This document shows positions 34,257 to 42,950 of a stretch of 64,000 bases of DNA, piece after piece. The stretch spans positions 24,142,760 through 24,206,759 of the forward strand of contig CM064495.1 of NCBI GenBank assembly GCA_032716605.1, written 5' to 3'. Position numbers and translations under genes: made by a program. Position 1 is the first letter of the stretch, and the number at the start of each line of letters is the position of its first letter. The stretch is from Paralithodes platypus. Lineage: Eukaryota; Arthropoda; Malacostraca; Decapoda; Lithodidae. The notes below the pieces were generated by a model, which saw only the letters and a list, made by a program, of their open reading frames with translations, ran no database searches and was not told where the DNA came from.

Positions 34257-34960
34257 GTTGTTGTTGTTGTTCCCTAAGCTGCCTGGCCGAACAGCCCCGA
34301 GTCCCTGAGGAAGGCCATGGCCACGGTTGGGCTTTCCCACAGAGCTCTCATTGAGTGTAGATTGTGTTGTTGGTGTAAGTGGTTGTGTGAAATGCAGTCT
34401 TCTATGATGTGTTTAATGGTATGGGGTGCTGTGTTACATCCCGGGCAGGTGTCGACGACGGAGTCATCCAGTCTCTTCTGATAGCTCAGAAGAGCTGGAT
34501 AGTTTTTTTTTTTTTTTTTTTCTATGTGATTGAGGGAGGCAAAAGGCATTACTGCCTATAGCGAGTGCCTCCCCCATAGTTGAAAGAGTGACAGGGCCAA
34601 AATCAAGGGACGTTCGAGCCAAAATGCATAGTGTCCGCATCTCAGCCTGGCCAGGTGGACTCTGTCCTCGCGAGGAAGGGAGGATTCGGAAGGATGGATT
34701 TCGTGAGGTCGTGCTTGCAGCTGCGTGTTGTCTATGAGTGAGTGGATGGATCGGCGAGAGATATGAGTATGGATGTGCTTCTGGAAGTTGGTTTGGGGTG
34801 GGCAGGGAGGGAGAGAGGACAGTATTTGTGTGTGATACCGTGTGCTGGGTGTTGTTTTGATATTTCTTGGTGTCTGTGGGTGTGCTGCCATGTAGTGTAG
34901 TGGGTGGTTTTGGTTCGTGGAGGCTGCTGCCAGGAATTGAGTGCCTCTCATATCCAGATG
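34257..34960 (-). pseudogene. LINE C-terminal region with zinc knuckle (interrupted)
   Basis: Read on the minus strand, the ORF C-terminus runs from YHLDMRGTQFLAAAST (about 34,965) through REDRVHLARLRCGHY. It is interrupted at 34,627-34,503 by another LINE tail and resumes with PALLSYQKRLDDSVVD and CPGCNTAPHTIKHIIEDC. It ends at LWESPTVAMAFLRDSGLFG. The C-x2-C-x4-H-x3-H-x4-C pattern is the zinc-knuckle-like motif that follows RT in several Jockey/CR1-like LINE families. The clade is not resolved. Both halves join in frame if the insertion is ignored. Confidence 0.7.
34503..34627 (-). mobile_element. 125-bp 5'-truncated Jockey-like LINE tail with 4-bp TSD
   Basis: This is an extreme 5' truncation of the same family: only GCATTTTGGCTCGAACG through the GGCAGTAATGCC box and an A-rich tail. 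ATAG is duplicated on both sides (34,499-34,502 and 34,628-34,631). Removing the insert and one ATAG restores the neighbouring zinc-knuckle LINE frame. Confidence 0.85.
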
Positions 34961-34961
34961 G

Positions 34962-35880
34962 TACATCAAAGTCTATTATCGCAACTACATGTCATCTGAC
35001 TACAAAACTGACGAGACCATAATGAGGGAGATTATCCACAAAAATATACTCCCCACCAACCCTGACAACAAAATTAAACTAATAATTTACTACAAGCCCG
35101 CCAAAACCTCCAACCTAGTCCTCCGAAGACGACCAGCCAATGCCAAGAGTAAGATGAACGATGATCATGTGGTATACCAACACACCTGTAACAGTGGGGA
35201 CTGTGGGCCCACACCTATATTGGTATGAAACAAATTCGTCTGTCTCGTCATCTCACCCTACACCTTCAATCCAGAGCCATAAAACACCACTACCGAGCAC
35301 CATACCACCAGGCCCTAACTCGCCTCGACTTAAACAAACACAAGACCATACTCGACAAGGAGAACGACCCCCGGCGACTTACCATCCTCAAAGCACTTTA
35401 CCTCCAAGCCCTATGCCCTAACATCTACAATCAAACTCAGGACCTCCAGGGATTGCCCTCAGGAAAACGCCATAACCCTGAAGCCACGACAGGCACCCGC
35501 TACCACCACCCCCCTGCGCCGTCCACTCCCGTGCACTAGAACACCAACACCACCCCCAGCCAATCATCGACGAGAACCAGCCAGCGACTCACGAGGAGGC
35601 AACCCACCACCAATGACAGCCACCCGAGTGCACGGTAGCTCCTCCCACCACCCCGCTTGGGACCTGGAAAATTACATATATACCCCGACTGTAGACCTAT
35701 CTAACCATTATCCCTATAGATACTAGCTGCGACTAGCGAAACGTTGGAATACAATCATGAACTTTGCTACCCTTATCCACCAACTCACTGAACCACAAAG
35801 ATTACTTGTTAAAAATATTGAAAGTCCTAATAAAAAAACTTTTGAATACCAAATTCGCTACTTCTTTTAACCTCGTATGC
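34962..35880 (+). pseudogene. Penelope-like element fragment with GIY-YIG endonuclease
   Basis: The frame reads KIKLIIYYKPAKTSNLVLRR, then DDHVVYQHTC and GDCGPTP. After a one-base shift near 35,213 it reads YIGMKQIRLSRHLTLHLQ and AIKHHYR, followed by NDPRRLTILKALYLQALCPN. VVYQH...YIG with the following conserved R and H is the GIY-YIG endonuclease of PLEs, here including the zinc-like C-x5-C linker typical of animal PLEs. The RT domain upstream is missing because the element is 5'-truncated against an inverted LINE. A CGAAACG motif lies about 200 bases after the stop, as in the other PLE piece at 16,908. Confidence 0.75.
35714..35743 (+). other. Degenerate hammerhead-like motif of the PLE
   Basis: CTATAGA, then CTAG-loop-CTAG (35,723-35,736) and CGAAACG (35,737-35,743) have the same order as the motif at 17,144, but the CUGAUGA box is degraded. 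The shared CGAAACGTT and position after a PLE ORF support a common origin. Catalytic activity is unlikely. Confidence 0.3.
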
Positions 35881-35891
35881 CTATATATATA

Positions 35892-35952
<61 letters not shown>

Positions 35953-35998
35953 TATATATATATATACATACACAGTATATATATACAGTATATACACG
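35881..35998. repeat. (TA)n-rich microsatellite
   Basis: This long TA array has interruptions and follows the PLE tail. Confidence 0.9.
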
Positions 35999-36002
35999 TA
36001 TA

Positions 36003-36090
36003 GTAAAACTCGCTAGGAAAATTGAAACAATGGAACACCAAGCTTTCATCTAATCTCTCAAGACATCTTCAGGGTAGTGAGTTATACTAC
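36003..36090 (-). repeat. Terminal motif shared with 45,657-45,735
   Basis: On the minus strand the sequence reads CTGAAGATGTCTTGAGAG then GATGAAAGCTTG, followed by a tail matching TTTCCTAGCGAGTTTTAC. The same order occurs at 45,657-45,735, and both abut (TA)n arrays. The layout of box, stem and GAAA resembles the PLE-type motif, but this is a weak analogy. Confidence 0.45.
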
Positions 36091-36142
36091 ATAATTTGAT
36101 CACACGTATATTTTGTGATTTAACCTCCATATATATATATAT

Positions 36143-37631
36143 TGTGACATACGGAGCCCTGTATGTTAATTTAAGAGTTAGAATTAGAGTTCAAGGAGCC
36201 AAACTACCCAAGTGGTGAAGCAGACTAGCGAACGAGCGAGTGGGCAAACCATCTCGCCCCATACCAGCATGCTAGCCTTCACACCTCGATGACCGATGCT
36301 ATGACGTATGATCGACGCCAGGAGCTGTGAATGGACCTCGCACCTGTTATGTGATTCGAGGAGCTATGATTGGCGCCGGCACCACCCGCCGCCTCCTGAT
36401 TCGTTCCTACACCATCATTGTTTGGTATATAAGACCCGAGTTGTGGGCATTCAAATCAGTCTCATTTGGAGTTGGGGAAGGTGAACTTGCAGCTGGAGGA
36501 AGACGGGGTGAAGTATTATTATGGGATTGTGACTGTCAGTCAGATTATATAAATGTGTGTTAAGTGTGTTCGTTGTAAACACTTATGTTATGTTGGTTAG
36601 TGAGATATGTGATTGGGAATTAACGTGAACGCTACTATTACGTGTTTAACTATTTGATTGCGAATTAACGTTAACGCTACTATTTATGTACTTAACTATT
36701 TGATTGGGAATTAACGTTAACGCTATTATTATGTACTTAACTATTTTAGTTGACTAACTTGTGGACTAAAGCAACTCTTTAAGTAATTGGGTTATGATGA
36801 AAGTAATACTATTGTTTTATATTAATACTTACGAGTTCTTCATTTTCTTTTACTTAAGCTTACATTGCTTAATGGTGCTTAGTACGGTGATGCTATTGTC
36901 TCGTATTAGTAATATCGCCTTAGACTAACTTGGCTGTGATAATATTACTTCTAGTGATTTCCTAAGCTGAAGAATATTCTTTTGCTTCAAAATATTATAT
37001 TTTGCTTTTCATATTATTTGAGGGAGACCTGAATCGAATCTATGAAACGATCCTGTAACTTTATTTACTCATAATCAAACCTCAATGTTACGCGGTTAAG
37101 AAATAAATTTAACTAATTATTAAATATATATCTAACTTTTTATGTGACTTTGATATTACTCCTGATGATAATAATAATATAATACTATTAACGTAAGACA
37201 AGAACCAAGAATAATTACATTAAATATAAATTAAAAGGACATAGAAGAAAACTATCTATTCATTTCAAAGAGGGTAAGAGACAGAAATATTCTTACTTTA
37301 ATATTTATCTTTCAAGACTTTTTATAAAATTAATAGTCCTTCTTTAGCTATACTTATTCGGTTCATAACCATAGCCTACTAAGCTTCGGTTAAATTAATA
37401 ATTCTTTATAAATACTACATGACTTTAATTAGTTTCAGTATTTTTCATAATTAAAGAGTATCAGTCAATAAAGGATACTAAGTCCTAAGATCCAAAAGGA
37501 AAGGAAGCAACAACAGGAAATTATTTTATTAGATTTTACTTTTGTTTGCCTTCAGCTGACTGATACCTTAATATATCTCTGTGCTATCTAGATTCATCAA
37601 GTTAACCACTTGAGGATCAAGATACGTAACA
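36143..37631 (+). repeat. 5' LTR of Gypsy-type element 2
   Basis: It starts TGTGACATACGGAGCCC and ends AGATACGTAACA, with TG...CA termini and a length of 1489 bp. A primer-binding site candidate follows at 37,638 and gag after that. No 3' LTR is visible because the element runs into the assembly gap. The boundary is therefore inferred from termini and PBS only. An internal tandem of about 60 bp with the word GGGAATTAACGTTAACGCTA repeats near 36,614-36,725. Confidence 0.7.
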
Positions 37632-37637
37632 GAAGAG

Positions 37638-37658
37638 TGGCGACCTTGCCAGGATTCG
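37638..37658 (+). promoter_or_regulatory. Primer-binding site of element 2
   Basis: TGGCGACCTTGCCAGGATTC, read as reverse complement, looks like a tRNA 3' end: a GAATCCTGG T-arm part, an acceptor stem and a CCA terminus. It shares TGGCGACC with element 1. tRNA-Arg is my guess from memory. Confidence 0.55.
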
Positions 37659-37846
37659 TTTCATACAGTTTCAATCTGTTCATTAACGTTTCACTACTTA
37701 AAATCAAATATTAATCATGCCTCAACTAATTAATGACGAAGATGCTCGAGTTTTCATAGAATCAGAACCCACATCCCCTGATATTGACTGTCTGTCAAAA
37801 TCGAACTGAAAGTGCTTGCTCATATCTCCAATTAACTGTCTCAAAC

Positions 37847-39160
37847 ATGTCTAAAGTAGAGGTGGCTCAGACCATAAAAACCCACCTGTTCCCTGTAGAA
37901 GGCGGGGAGGGTGACGGAAGCAGTTGGTGGGATCCCGAGTAAACGTAGCCAAATTGATGAACAATTGCCACCTGGTTTGACCGGTGATCAAATATCCGAA
38001 CTAGAACTAGCCAGAATGAAAAATAAATGCCGAAGCAAAGACGAACAAGCCAGACTAAGTATAGAACTAGCCAGAATTAATACCGAAGAAGCTAGCATAA
38101 AAGCCAGAGCAACGACCGAACAATATGAATATCAATATCGTACGGCTCAACTAAATGTCAATACAAATGCTCCCGTAATTGCTCCCCCTCTGGGATTAAC
38201 TATGACTAGTGTCATTCCACCTTTCACTGAGGATAATGTGCAGGATTTCTTTGTTTTGTTTGAGGAAGTTTGCTGGAGGTATGACGTGGACAAGAGATCA
38301 ATGGCCTTTTATGTTACAAACTGTTTTGACAGGGCAGGCTCGAGCCACGTATTTGTCAGAAGTAGCAGAAGTTAGGCAGGATTATGACAATCTCAAAGAA
38401 GCTATCCTAAAAACCTATCAATTGCAGCCTGAGGCTTACAGGCAATCTTTCCGTAAAAACCAGAAGAAAGTAGAAGAAACCCATAAGGTATTTGCCAGGA
38501 CCATGACTAAAACTGTCAATCATTGGGTCAAGAGTAAGAAAGTCACAAGCTACAACGATCTGAAGGAGTTGGTCCTGTTAGAAAATTTCCTATGGAAAAT
38601 TGATTCTTCTGTATCCTATCATTTAAAGGGGAAAAAGGTAGATTGTCTTGCTGACGCCGCTGACATGGCTGACACATACTTGCTCAACAACAAATTTCGT
38701 GGAAAGAAGCCCTACGATAATTCTAGTTCTAATTTTAAGTATCCCAATCACAAATCTGACAGACCCAGTCACAAGCTAATAACGTCTTCCCCAGCTAGCC
38801 AAAATAGAATGTTCCCCCAACTAAAAATGCGACTCAGGTCAATGGTAACAGAGGTGGGCCCCAAATAATAGTAATGCTCAAAGAGGGAACGTCCACGTAT
38901 CCCCTAAAGTATGTACATTTTGTGGCATGAGAGGCCACCTAGCTTATCAGTGCTGGGCCAAGGAAAAAACTGCGAGATCGGGGCAGACAGTTGCCGCCGT
39001 ATCTCAAATTCCATGTGTGCCTTTAATGCAGGGCTCCCGACAGAAGGAGTACCTAGCACCAAATGTTCCTTTAATGCAGGACTCTCGACAGAAGGAGTAC
39101 CTAGCACCAAAAGTTCCTTTAATGCAGGACTCTCGACAGAAGGAGTACCTAGCAGCTAAC
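37847..39160 (+). pseudogene. gag: gag of Gypsy-type element 2 (frameshifted)
   Basis: ATG at 37,847 starts MSKVEVAQTIKTHLFPVEGG but hits a stop after about 30 codons. The protein continues in another frame from about 37,911: a charged helix (LELARMKNKCRSKDEQARLS) and FTEDNVQDFFVLFEEVCWRY. A second shift near 38,300 leads to LQTVLTGQARATYLSEVAEV, AILKTYQLQPEAYRQSFRKN, LLENFLWKIDSSVSYHLKGK and DMADTYLLNNKF, a SCAN-like capsid. A perfect CCHC zinc knuckle (CTFCGMRGHLAYQC, 38,912-38,953) follows in a third frame. Three 16-residue repeats close the region. Confidence 0.8.
39017..39160 (+). repeat. Three 48-bp in-frame repeats between zinc knuckle and protease
   Basis: The translated unit is VPLMQDSRQKEYLAPK, with the first unit having G for D and the last ending AAN. 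The units are 39,017-39,064, 39,065-39,112 and 39,113-39,160. The exact multiple of three keeps the gag-protease frame open. Confidence 0.9.
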
Positions 39161-39583
39161 GTAAATCATCTAGACAGGGGTGTAGTAGCATGTGTGGTGC
39201 AACCCACAAGGGTTAAACCAATAATAATTTCACCATCAGTGCAGGACAGTTACCGTCCCTTTATTTCATTCTGCAACGTGAGATTAAATGGTTGCATGCA
39301 TGAGGTAAAAATTCTGAGAGACACAGGTTCTACTAGCACCCTCATGGTGAATCCTTACACTGAGTGCCCACCTGGCGAACCAGTTGGAATGAGAGGTGCT
39401 GGAGGCCAGTTTTATGCATACTTGGTAAAAGGCGAAATTGAATGTGAGTTACTACAGGGTGAGGCCACCATAGCTTTGTGTAGGTCCCAAGATATCCCTG
39501 TGCCTGGGGTAACACTCCTTTTGGGGAATGATGTAGCAGGTGAGAAGGGTCCGACCAGACCCCATTTTGTCACTTTCCCCTGT
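39161..39583 (+). pseudogene. pol: Aspartic protease of Gypsy-type element 2
   Basis: The frame continuing from the zinc knuckle encodes a retropepsin: an F-C-N-V-R-L-N beta segment, the catalytic DTGS at about 39,320 (ILRDTGSTSTLMV), and the C-terminal VPGVTLLLGNDVAGEKG, which matches the conserved ILGND-like motif. The frame stops at 39,583 (FVTFPC). A linker in another frame (39,590-40,053) carries LPTVFPVCADKRSMSQVAV and VDLSDTFMAHL, then the LVELQRDDCECKELA segment that normally precedes an integrase zinc domain. The protease would mature Gag-Pol. The domain itself looks intact, although its flanks are frameshifted. Confidence 0.8.
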
Positions 39584-39589
39584 TAACGA

Positions 39590-40870
39590 GCCACTAACCG
39601 GTGAGCTCGACAAGGAGTTGCCAACTGTTTTCCCTGTGTGTGCTGACAAACGTTCAATGTCTCAAGTAGCAGTTCCCTCAGACAGAAATATCCCGAATGT
39701 AAGAGTTGATGAAAGGGATGATGAGAGTGTGAATGATGCTCCAACTGTGCCTGATGATGTGACTGAGGTGGATTTATCTGACACCTTTATGGCTCATCTT
39801 GACCCTAATGATGACCATGAAACCCCTAAAAATTGTCCTATGGGCCTGGTAGAGCTCCAGAGAGATGATTGTGAATGCAAGGAGTTAGCTGCCAGGTCCG
39901 TGAGTGAAGAGGAATGTGAGAAGGAGGGTGGTGATGTTTCTACATCAAAGGAGGAGTATTGTGGCGAAGATGGAGACCGCCACACAGACCAATCGAGGAC
40001 GGGGCTTGGGACCTCCAACAAGAAGAAGTCCCCAAACCTTGTCGTAGAGATATAATGGAAATGGCACATTGTATACCATTGGCAGGACACCTAGGTGTGA
40101 GGAAAAAACTCTAGACAGAATCAGAGCCACTTTTACTGGCCAGGAATGCGTGCAGATGTAGTGGAGTTTTGTAGAGTGTGTCACACTTGCCAGATGACAG
40201 GGAAAACCCAATCAGAAGGTGCCTGTACATCCTTGGTGCCCTTGCCCGTTTTCGAGAATCCTTTTACTCGGGTGGTAGTGGACATGTAGGCCATTGCCTA
40301 AGACTTCCAAGGTAACTTTTATTTATTAACTATCATGGACATGGCAACTCGCTACCCAGAGGCTATACCCTTAAGGACTACCTCTGCGCCAACTGTTATC
40401 AAGGACTGCTCAAATTGTTCACCAGAATGGGTTTCCCCCATGAGGTGCCAAAGTGATCAAGGAACATATTTTACCTCTAACATTTTTCCAGCAGTCCCTG
40501 AAGGAGTTGGGTATCGAGCATGTAAAGTCTAGCACCTACCACCCAGAGAGTCAAGGGGTTCGCGAAACGATATCATCAGTCAGTTAACGGACTGGTACGT
40601 AAGTATTGTACAGAGACCGGAGTTGAGTGGGATAAGGGGGTACCTTTTCTTTTATTTGCTACTCGTGAGGTTCCAACTGAATCCCTGGGTTTTTCCACTA
40701 ATGAGCTAGTTTTGGCCAACCTTTATCTGCCAAGTTCAGGGGCCCATATAAGATCATTCGGAGGGTGAGCATTACCGATTATCTAGTAACTACCCCAGAC
40801 AGGAGAAAGCCCACGCAAGTATTCCATATAAATATGTTGAAGCCCTACCATAGGTCCCCTGCTTCCTCTC
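39590..40870 (+). pseudogene. pol: Integrase of Gypsy-type element 2 (located before RT)
   Basis: The HHCC zinc domain is recognisable: AGHLGVRK (about 40,080), FYWPGMRADVVEFCRVCHTC. The catalytic core follows: FTRVVVDM with the first Asp, LLTIMDMATRYPEAIPLRT, SDQGTYFTSNIF with the second Asp, and YHPESQG with Glu in another frame (about 40,540). The sequence then runs through FLLFATREVPTESLGFS and NELV. A deletion joins this to a C-terminal GPY/F-like module (RGPYKIIRRVSITDYLV, TPDRRKPTQVFHINMLKPYH). At least four frame breaks or stops are present. It follows protease and precedes RT, the order known for the Gmr1 clade. Confidence 0.75.
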
Positions 40871-41084
40871 CTCCAGATTCTCCTACTGTGGCAGTGAATG
40901 TCAGGACCTGTGAGCAGCCTGGTGCGGACAAAATCTTCAGTTCTCTTACTGACCCGCAACAGACTGTTCCAGAGCCTGAAGGTATCCATGCAGACTTTGA
41001 CTTGTCATGTAGCCTATCCAACTTTCAGTATAATTCAGTGGCTTTGAGGGAACTACCATTGAAACTATGTCAATCTTCCCTCTG

Positions 41085-41400
41085 ATCAAGCGAACCAACT
41101 AATCTCTGTTTTATCTCGGTCTCCCAAGTGTTCCGTGATACTCCAGGGCTTACTTCTTTGGCCGTGCACGACATCGACGTAGGGGATGCAACTCCCATTA
41201 AACTATCCCCCTACCGTGTCTCGCCACAACGCAGGAGTATACTGCAGGTCGAGCTTGACTTAATTTTTTCAAACCAGCCGATCACAAGGGCCTTAAGCCA
41301 GTGGAGTAGTCCGGTCATACTTGTGCCAAAGCCAGGACGGGAGCCCTAGGTTATGTAGGTTCGATAGGCAATCAATGCTGTCGACACAAGAACGATACCT
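41085..41400 (+). pseudogene. pol: Start of RT of Gypsy-type element 2 (cut by gap)
   Basis: GLTSLAVHDIDVGDATPIKL (about 41,147), SPYRVSPQRRSILQVELDLI and QWSSPVILVPKPGREP are the N-terminal landmarks of a Gypsy RT. RLCRFDRQSMLSTQ follows in a shifted frame, equivalent to the usual RxCVDYRxVN segment. The sequence enters the gap at 41,401 before the catalytic motif. No RT precedes the integrase, so this is the element's own polymerase. Confidence 0.8.
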
Positions 41401-41500
41401 NNNNNNNNNNNNNNNNNNNNNNNNNNNNNNNNNNNNNNNNNNNNNNNNNNNNNNNNNNNNNNNNNNNNNNNNNNNNNNNNNNNNNNNNNNNNNNNNNNNN
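41401..41500. other. Assembly gap (100 N)
   Basis: Exactly 100 N residues suggest a scaffold gap of unknown size. The remainder of element 2 is expected on the far side, but what follows is not recognisable as pol or LTR. Confidence 0.98.
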
Positions 41501-41851
41501 GCCTATATTTCTTAACATATTTGCCCGGTTATATAAAATAGTACAACAAATTATACTAAAACAGACAAAGTAACCAACGTTTCCAGACACAACTAGTATC
41601 TCTCATGGTTATTAACAATCACACAAGGCTGCTCATTTGTCAATATATTGTACCAAATATTAAAGGGCATAGCGCATGTGGTCAGCTATCATTTAAGTTC
41701 ATTATCATAAATGTTAGTGTACAGTATACCTCTTATGTGTAGTAATAGTAGTCCGTGTTTCTTATAAATGTAAATATAAATAAATTAGTGTTTTGGACGG
41801 TGGTGGCGAGAGGCACTTCCGAGCTTTCGTGACGTTTACAAGGGCATTGGG

Positions 41852-41899
41852 GTACCCAGGATCCACACACTAACGTAGTGTGTGGATCCTGGGGGTACT
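41852..41899. repeat. Strong hairpin (21-bp arms)
   Basis: GTACCCAGGATCCACACACT (41,852-41,871) is followed by A, ACG and its reverse complement with two extra G residues, ending GGGGGTACTC. The arms pair over 21 bases with a single bulge. Confidence 0.8.
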
Positions 41900-41976
41900 C
41901 ATAGAATAACACAATCGGTCAAAGAGTTTCAGGAGTCAGGTCAATGGCCACCATTTTGATTCTCAGTATCTCTGTT

Positions 41977-42950
41977 AAGAACATAAGAACATAAGAAAAT
42001 GGGAGTCTGCAAAAAGCCGATCGGCACACACAAGGCAGATCCCTGTCACACCCAACCCCAATTACACAAGAACACTAGGTCATAAGATCGCGGGAAACTG
42101 CATATGGCCATGCGGCCCACATGAGGCAGATCCCATTCACACCCAGCCCACATCACCCATATGGGAATCCAACTTATGCTTAAAGCTTTCAACTGTTTCT
42201 GAGCTAACCACTGTTCTGGGCAGCGCATTCCACATGTTAACAACTCTATTCCCAAACCAGCGCTTTCCTATATCTTTCCTAAATCTAAACTTATCTAACT
42301 TGAAACCATTTGAGCAGGTTATGTCGCCGTTCTTTAGCTTCAATACCTCATCTATATCGCCCTTATTTAAACCTTTTATCGGTGGAGAGCGGTGGAAATT
42401 AGTTACTTGAGAAGTGCGTGCGGAGTTACATGGAGGGATAGACAGACGAATGAGGAAGTAAGAAGGAGGTGTGGTGTGGAGGTAGATTTGCTGGAAAGTG
42501 TGAAAAGGAACAACTTGAGATGGTTCGGCCATATGGAACGTATGGGAAGCGAGAGAATGACTAAGAGGGTGTACGAGAGCGAGGTGGAAGGACAGAGAGG
42601 GAGAGGTAGACCGAAGGAGAGGTGGAAGGATGGAGTGAGGAAGTATATGATTGAAGGCGGTGCTGGTTGGGAGGAGGGGCGTCGACTGACTGGGGACAGA
42701 GGTGCTTCGGGGCGGTTCGTTCGTGGCCACCCCTTCGGGGATCATGGCGTCAGGCAATAGATAGATAGATAAATCCATTTAAATACCTCTATCATGTCTC
42801 CCCTACATCTTCGTCTTTCTAGTGAGTGCAAGCCCAAGACTTTCAACCTCTCCTCATACGACAAATTTCTAATATTATGTATCTTTTTCGTCATTCTTCT
42901 TTGGACTGCCTCTAAAGGGTCGATATCCATTCTGTAATAAGTACTCCATG
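41977..42950 (-). pseudogene. CR1/L2-like LINE 3' half, inverted and interrupted
   Basis: The tail AACATAAGAACATAAGAAA at 41,980 is the inverse of the TTCTTATGTTCTTATG-type end seen at 12,190. On the minus strand one reads YYRMDIDPLEAVQRRMTKKI, YEERLKVLGLHSLERRRCRG and DMIEVFKW (42,950-42,775). After an unrelated insertion comes GLNKGDIDEVLKL, NGFKLDKFRFRKDI and RWFGNRVVNMWNALPRTVVS (42,375-42,180), the C-terminal part of ORF2. Two related tail boxes (CAAGGCAGATCC, GAGGCAGATCC) lie near 42,031 and 42,123. The 5' truncation is at about 42,950. Confidence 0.8.
42381..42770 (+). pseudogene. LINE C-terminal fragment nested in CR1
   Basis: On the plus strand the translation reads VEISYLRSACGVTWRDRQTN, VKRNNLRWFGHMERMGSERM, GRGRPKERWKDGVRKYM and a tail ending in GATAGATAGATAAA. 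The RWFGH-ERM and RGRPxxRWxDGV motifs belong to the C-terminus of a widespread animal LINE type whose RT appears at 62,640 on the minus strand. Insertion splits CR1 codons between EVFKW and GLNKGD. One frame of about 120 codons remains open. Confidence 0.75.
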
